From: Actinomycetes bacterium
GTDB lineage: Bacteria > Actinomycetota > CALGFH01
NCBI GenBank assembly: GCA_030152105.1
Contig: JASLIH010000341.1
Span: 1-16,088, forward strand
DNA length: 16,088 nucleotides
Direction of reading: 5' to 3'
Positions 12,307-16,088 of the stretch are shown here, piece after piece. The position numbers and the translations under genes were made by a program. Each line of letters starts with the position of its first letter. Position 1 is the first letter of the stretch. The notes below the pieces were generated by a model that saw only the letters and a program-made list of their open reading frames with translations, had not been told where the DNA came from and searched no databases.

Positions 12307-13755
12307 CTAGCGCTGGGGGGCCAGGCCCTCGAGCAGCTCCTTGCCCTGGACCTGGGCCTCCACGGGGATCGGGTAGTTCCCCGTGAAACACGCCGTGCAG
12401 AGGCCTCCTGGCCCCTCGGCCGGGTCGGCCGCGGTCTCGGTCAGGGCCTCCAGTGACAGGTAGCCGAGCGAGTCGGCGCCGACGTAGCTGGCCACCTCGC
12501 CGGTGAGCAGGTCGCTGGCGACCAGCTCGGCCCGGGTGGGCATGTCGATGCCGTAGAAGCAGGGCCAGCGCACCGGGGGCGAGGTGATGCGGACGTGGAC
12601 CTCGCGGGCGCCGGCCTCCCGGAGCATGGCGACGATCGCCTTGGTGGTGTTGCCGCGCACGATCGAGTCGTCGACCACGACCAGCCGCAGCCCCCGGATG
12701 GCCTCCCTGAGCGGGTTGAGCTTGATCCGGATGCCGAGCTGGCGCATGGTCTGGCTCGGCTGGATGAAGGTCCGCCCGACATAGCGGTTCTTCATCAGGC
12801 CCTCGCCGAACGGGATGCCGCTGGCCTCGGCGTAGCCGGCGGCGGCGCTCCAGGCCGTGTCGGGCACGGGGATGACCAGGTCGGCCTCGACCGGCGACTC
12901 GACGGCCAGGGCGGCGCCGAGCGCCCGGCGGACCTGGTGGACGCTCTGGCCGCCGAGGGTGGAGTCGGCCCTGGCCAGGTAGACGTGCTCGAACACGCAC
13001 AGCTTGGGCTCGGGCGGGGCGAAGCGCCGGGCCCGCAGGCCGTGGCTGTCGATCGCCACGACCTCGCCCGGCTCGACCTCGCGGACCAGGGTGGCCCCGA
13101 CGATGTCCAGGGCCGCCGTCTCCGACGCGATCACCCAGCCCCCGGGCAGCTTGCCGATGCACAGCGGCCGGACCCCGTGCCGGTCCCGCACCCCGTAGAG
13201 GGTCCGCTCGTCCATGATGACCAGCGAGAACGCCCCCTCGAGGCGGGGCATGGTGCGGACGATCGCCTCCTCGAGGGACAGGTCGGCCTCGCGGGCCAGC
13301 AGCTCGGCCATCACGTCGGTGTCGCTGCTGGGCCGGAGCGCGCCACCGGCGCCGTCGCCGTCGGTGGCCTCGGCGGCCAGCGACTCGGCCAGGACGGCCG
13401 TGTTGGTGAGGTTGCCGTTGTGGGCCAGGGCGATCCCGCCCCCGGCGGCGTTGGTCTTGAAGGCCGGCTGGGCGTTCTCCCAGCGGGAACCGCCGGTGGT
13501 CGAGTAGCGGGTGTGCCCGATCGCCAGGTGCCCCTGGAGGGTGGCCAGCGTCGGCTCGTCGAAGACCTGGCTGACCAGGCCCATCTCCTTGTAGACGAGC
13601 ACCCCGTGGCCGTCGGCGACGGCCATGCCGGCCGACTCCTGACCACGGTGCTGGAGGGCGTAGAGCCCGTAGAAGACGAGGTTGGCGACCTGCTCCCCCG
13701 GAGCCCACACCCCGAAGACCCCGCACGCCTCGCGTGGATGGTCGGCGTCGAGCAT
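12307..13755 (-). CDS. purF: Amidophosphoribosyltransferase (glutamine PRPP amidotransferase)
   Basis: 482 residues from an ATG at 13755 with GGGAGGA just upstream; the open frame extends 60 codons further but those codons are not family-like. It catalyses the first step of purine synthesis, making phosphoribosylamine from PRPP and glutamine. The first ten residues form a short propeptide; cleavage exposes the nucleophile C11 (EACGVFG). The N-terminal glutaminase shows HTRYSTTGG at 81-89 and AHNGNLTN at 111-118. The PRPP loop is VVVDDSIVRGNTT at 359-371. C253, C399, C453 and C456 match the four cysteines that hold the [4Fe-4S] cluster of the B. subtilis enzyme, so this is the oxygen-sensitive, Fe-S type. 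AMP and GMP feedback is usual for the family. Confidence 0.97.
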   Translation of the reverse strand: MLDADHPREACGVFGVWAPGEQVANLVFYGLYALQHRGQESAGMAVADGHGVLVYKEMGLVSQVFDEPTLATLQGHLAIGHTRYSTTGGSRWENAQPAFKTNAAGGGIALAHNGNLTNTAVLAESLAAEATDGDGAGGALRPSSDTDVMAELLAREADLSLEEAIVRTMPRLEGAFSLVIMDERTLYGVRDRHGVRPLCIGKLPGGWVIASETAALDIVGATLVREVEPGEVVAIDSHGLRARRFAPPEPKLCVFEHVYLARADSTLGGQSVHQVRRALGAALAVESPVEADLVIPVPDTAWSAAAGYAEASGIPFGEGLMKNRYVGRTFIQPSQTMRQLGIRIKLNPLREAIRGLRLVVVDDSIVRGNTTKAIVAMLREAGAREVHVRITSPPVRWPCFYGIDMPTRAELVASDLLTGEVASYVGADSLGYLSLEALTETAADPAEGPGGLCTACFTGNYPIPVEAQVQGKELLEGLAPQR

Positions 13756-14092
13756 GTTCCTCCCTGGCCGGGCGGCCCGAGCGGCGGTGTGGGAAGCCAG
13801 CCGATCGTAGCACCCGATCCCGACGGGCCGGTGGATGCTCGGACATGCCTGTTGCCCGACTTCTCGTGACGATGGTAAGAAACGCAGGTTGTGGAGAACC
13901 CGCTGCCCCAGGTAGATTCCCATTTGCTCCCCCACGTGTGACGTATGACCGAGCCAGCCCGTCCCTTCCCCGGGGCCGTTCTATGAGCAGGAATGCCGTG
14001 CGCCTTCGGGCACGCAGACCGCCGGCCGCCGCGGTGACGAGCACCCATCTGCCTCGAGTCCATCTCCCAGGCAACGACGCAGAGGTCAGCAC
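13756..14092. promoter_or_regulatory. Divergent intergenic region between purF and the NIT-kinase
   Basis: 337 nt without a convincing gene. On the minus strand a TACGAT (13804-13809) is a plausible -10 for purF, giving a leader of about 40 nt; no -35 is obvious and I see no purine riboswitch or PurR-like palindrome. On the plus strand TTGCCC (13851-13856) and TAAGAA (13875-13880), 18 nt apart, are a possible promoter for the kinase, whose leader would then be about 200 nt. A short stem with a TTCG loop lies near 14000-14016. Long open frames here are GC-driven shadows. Confidence 0.35.
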
Positions 14093-16088
14093 ATGATCCG
14101 AAACATGCAGATCCGCTCCAAGCTGATCGCGGTGCTGGTCATCCCATTGGTCGCCCTGACCGTGCTGGCCGCCCTCGGGATCGGGGCCAATGTCGCCCGC
14201 GGCGTGCAGGCCGACCGGGTCAACGACCAGACGGCCTTCGCCGTGAGTCTCTCGACGCTCGTGCACGAGCTGCAGCGGGAGCGGGACCTGTCGGCCGGCT
14301 GGGTCGGGAGCGGCCGCGACGCCGGCTACGGCGGCGTGGTCACCCAGCGGGTGGCCGTCAACCAGGCGCTCCAGACCTTCCGCAAGGACGCGCAGAACCT
14401 CGGCGACGAGGGCTCGGCGTTCAGCCAGCGGGTCGACGACGCCCTCAAGCGGTTCGACCGGTTCAACGACGAGCGCGAGCGGGTCGAGAGCAACCCGGAC
14501 CTCACGGTGACGCGGACGCTCGACATCTACTCCGGCCTGATCGCCAACCTCCTCGCCGTCAAGCTCGAGCTGGCCAGCCAGACCAACGACCGGAACCTGA
14601 TCCGCAACACCGCCACCTTCGTCGCCCTTGGCCGCTTCAAGGAGGCCGCCAGCCAGGAGCGCGGTCTGGTCTATGCGGTGGCGTCGGCCGGGCAGTTCGA
14701 CCCCGGCGAGTTCCAGCGCTTCGCCACCAGCCTTGGCGCCCAGGACACCTGGCGCTCGCAGTTCGACGCCACCGCGAGCTCCGAGCAGCGCGCCCGGCTC
14801 GACGCGCTCCAGGCGACCCGCGACGTCGCCGAGGTGAACGGGCTGCGCAACTTCCTGCGCAACGCCCTTCTGACGGGGAACGCCAACAGCAAGGTCGAGC
14901 TGGACCCGAAGGAATGGTTCCTGCGCACGTCGGCCAGGATCGACCAGATCCGTGATGTCGAGAACACCGTCGCCGACGACGTCCGCGCGGCCAGCCAGGC
15001 CGACCAGTCCACCGCCCGCCGCCAGGCCCTGCTCTACACGATCCTGCTGACCCTGGTGCTCTGGATCACGGTCGGTCTGTCCCTGTGGCTGATCCGCTCC
15101 ATCGTCGGGCCGCTGCGGACGCTCACCCGCAGCGCCAACGAGGTCGCCGACGAGCGGCTCCCCGGCCTGGTCGACCGGCTCCAGCACACCAAGGACCCCC
15201 GCGACCTGGACGCCGTCCCCGAACCGGTCCCGGTGAAGTCCCACGACGAGATCGGCCAGGTGTCGGCCGCCTTCAACTCGGTCCACCGGGTGGCCATCCA
15301 GGTCGCCACCGAGCAGGCGGCCCTGCGCAAGTCGATCGGCGACATGTTCCTCAACCTGGCCCGGCGCAGCCAGAGCCTGATCGACCGCCAGCTGGAGCTG
15401 ATCGACGACCTGGAGCGCACCGAGGCCGACCCCGACGCGCTCGACAACCTCTTCAAGCTCGACCACCTGGCGACCCGCATGCGCCGCAACGCCGAGGACC
15501 TGATCGTGCTCTCGGGGGCCGAGCCGGCCCGCCGCTGGAGCCAGCCGGTGCCGCTGGTCGACGTGGTCAGGGCCGCCCTGGCCGAGGTCGAGGACTACAA
15601 CCGGGTCGAGCTGCTGCCGATCGACGACATCGGCGTCGCCGGCCAGGCGGTCAGCGACGTCGTCCACCTGCTGGCCGAGCTGATCGAGAACGCCACCTCG
15701 TTCTCGCCTCCCGGGACCAAGGTCCAGGTCGCCGGCCAGCAGGTCAGCAACGGCTATGTGCTCGAGATCGAGGACCGCGGCCTCGGCATGAGCGACGACG
15801 AGCTGGTCGAGGCCAACGAGCGCCTGGCCAACCCGCCGATGATCGACTTCGCCCTCTCGCGCATGCTCGGGCTGTACGTGGTCGCCCGGCTGGCCCAGCG
15901 CTACAACATCAAGGTGCAACTGCGGCACTCCTGGTACGGGGGCATCCCCGCGCTGGTGCTGCTGCCGCCGACGGTGGCCGTCCGGGCGCCCATGCCCGAG
16001 GCGATCGAGGCGCCGGCCCGTCGGGGCCCGGCCGAGCTGGTCCCCTCCACCAAGCCGGTCGAGCCGGTGGCCGAGGAAGGCGGGGAGC
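14093..16088 (+). CDS. NIT-domain sensor histidine kinase, conservon (CvnA) type, C-terminus cut by the right edge
   Basis: 665 codons are visible from an ATG at 14093 (GAGG 7 nt upstream) and the frame is open at the edge. Order of parts: first membrane span about 10-30; a long helical extracytoplasmic nitrate/nitrite-sensing (NIT) type domain about 45-300, with STLVHELQRERDLSAGWVG near 54-72 as its hallmark; second span about 311-334; HAMP about 335-405; a dimerisation helix with H458 in FKLDHLATRMRRNAED; and a HATPase domain with N box ELIENATSFSPPG (N533) and G1 box EDRGLGMSDDE. A Pro/Glu/Ala-rich linker begins near 645. In Streptomyces such kinases head conservons, followed by roadblock, DUF742 and GTPase genes; those would lie to the right of this window. 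The usual H-E/D-x-x-hydrophobic-phosphoacceptor box is not canonical, as in that family. Confidence 0.9.
   Translation, partial: MIRNMQIRSKLIAVLVIPLVALTVLAALGIGANVARGVQADRVNDQTAFAVSLSTLVHELQRERDLSAGWVGSGRDAGYGGVVTQRVAVNQALQTFRKDAQNLGDEGSAFSQRVDDALKRFDRFNDERERVESNPDLTVTRTLDIYSGLIANLLAVKLELASQTNDRNLIRNTATFVALGRFKEAASQERGLVYAVASAGQFDPGEFQRFATSLGAQDTWRSQFDATASSEQRARLDALQATRDVAEVNGLRNFLRNALLTGNANSKVELDPKEWFLRTSARIDQIRDVENTVADDVRAASQADQSTARRQALLYTILLTLVLWITVGLSLWLIRSIVGPLRTLTRSANEVADERLPGLVDRLQHTKDPRDLDAVPEPVPVKSHDEIGQVSAAFNSVHRVAIQVATEQAALRKSIGDMFLNLARRSQSLIDRQLELIDDLERTEADPDALDNLFKLDHLATRMRRNAEDLIVLSGAEPARRWSQPVPLVDVVRAALAEVEDYNRVELLPIDDIGVAGQAVSDVVHLLAELIENATSFSPPGTKVQVAGQQVSNGYVLEIEDRGLGMSDDELVEANERLANPPMIDFALSRMLGLYVVARLAQRYNIKVQLRHSWYGGIPALVLLPPTVAVRAPMPEAIEAPARRGPAELVPSTKPVEPVAEEGGE

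Noticed and set aside
13756..13935. 60-codon N-terminal extension of PurF
   Set aside because: PurF must expose C11 after a short propeptide; the extension has no family similarity and covers the probable promoter.
11282..15928. Open frame of 1548 codons on the minus strand
   Set aside because: It is antisense to the kinase and out of frame with purF and purM; its repetitive Gly/Arg/Asp/Val/Leu composition is typical of GC-rich shadow frames. All real genes beneath it have full family motifs.
1..16088. CRISPR arrays, insertion sequences, rRNA genes
   Set aside because: No regularly spaced repeats, no transposase or Cas-like protein in any frame, and no rRNA-like stretch apart from the short anti-SD complement at 3984-4003.

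Overview
The window is very GC-rich and densely coded, with the codon use, weak promoters and purine-rich Shine-Dalgarno (SD) sites of a high-GC actinobacterium (Actinomycetota). Several marker genes agree: a BldC-type MerR regulator, an RsiG-type c-di-GMP-binding anti-sigma factor, an atypical GlnR-like regulator, an LmeA-like DUF2993 protein, an HbhA-like start beside its XRE regulator, a B. subtilis-type PurF with Fe-S cysteines, and a nitrate/nitrite-sensing (NIT) histidine kinase of the conservon type. The tRNA order Lys-Glu-Asp-Phe is also actinobacterial. I cannot place the organism more precisely. Nothing looks like phage, transposon, integron or CRISPR; this reads as conserved chromosomal backbone.

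Layout. (1) 1-3920, minus strand: ygfZ, rsiG, a shortened receiver/HD-GYP protein, a type-II-like asparaginase, an XRE regulator, and the first 33 codons of an HbhA-like protein running off the left edge. (2) 3921-4177: no conventional gene, but a plus-strand unit with a 26-codon ORF, an SD-like stretch that can pair with 20 nt of the 16S rRNA tail, and a branched terminator. (3) 4178-5280, minus: a MoaD/ThiS-like protein, a DUF2993 protein and a 32-residue membrane peptide. Divergent from them, plus strand, are a GlnR-like regulator and a secreted CAP-domain protein. (4) 6682-7044: four tRNA genes. (5) 7071-8723: an alpha/beta hydrolase and a polytopic membrane protein, convergent and overlapping by about 249 bp. 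(6) 8875-13755: bldC, an unknown gene with a probably leaderless mRNA, a leucine/valine dehydrogenase on plus, then purM and purF on minus. This purF-purM / vdh / unknown / bldC block resembles the Streptomyces bldC neighbourhood. (7) 14093 to the right edge: a NIT-HAMP-histidine kinase, incomplete.

Together the genes cover purine synthesis (purF, purM), branched-chain amino acid and nitrogen metabolism (vdh, asparaginase, GlnR-like regulator), Fe-S or one-carbon maintenance (ygfZ), and several developmental or signalling regulators. The most interesting part is the rsiG/HD-GYP pair. RsiG carries two perfect copies of the c-di-GMP-binding signature, and the next gene is a c-di-GMP phosphodiesterase-like protein that has lost an internal block spanning the end of its receiver and the start of its HD domain. 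The second is the small plus-strand transcript unit between ygfZ and the membrane peptide.
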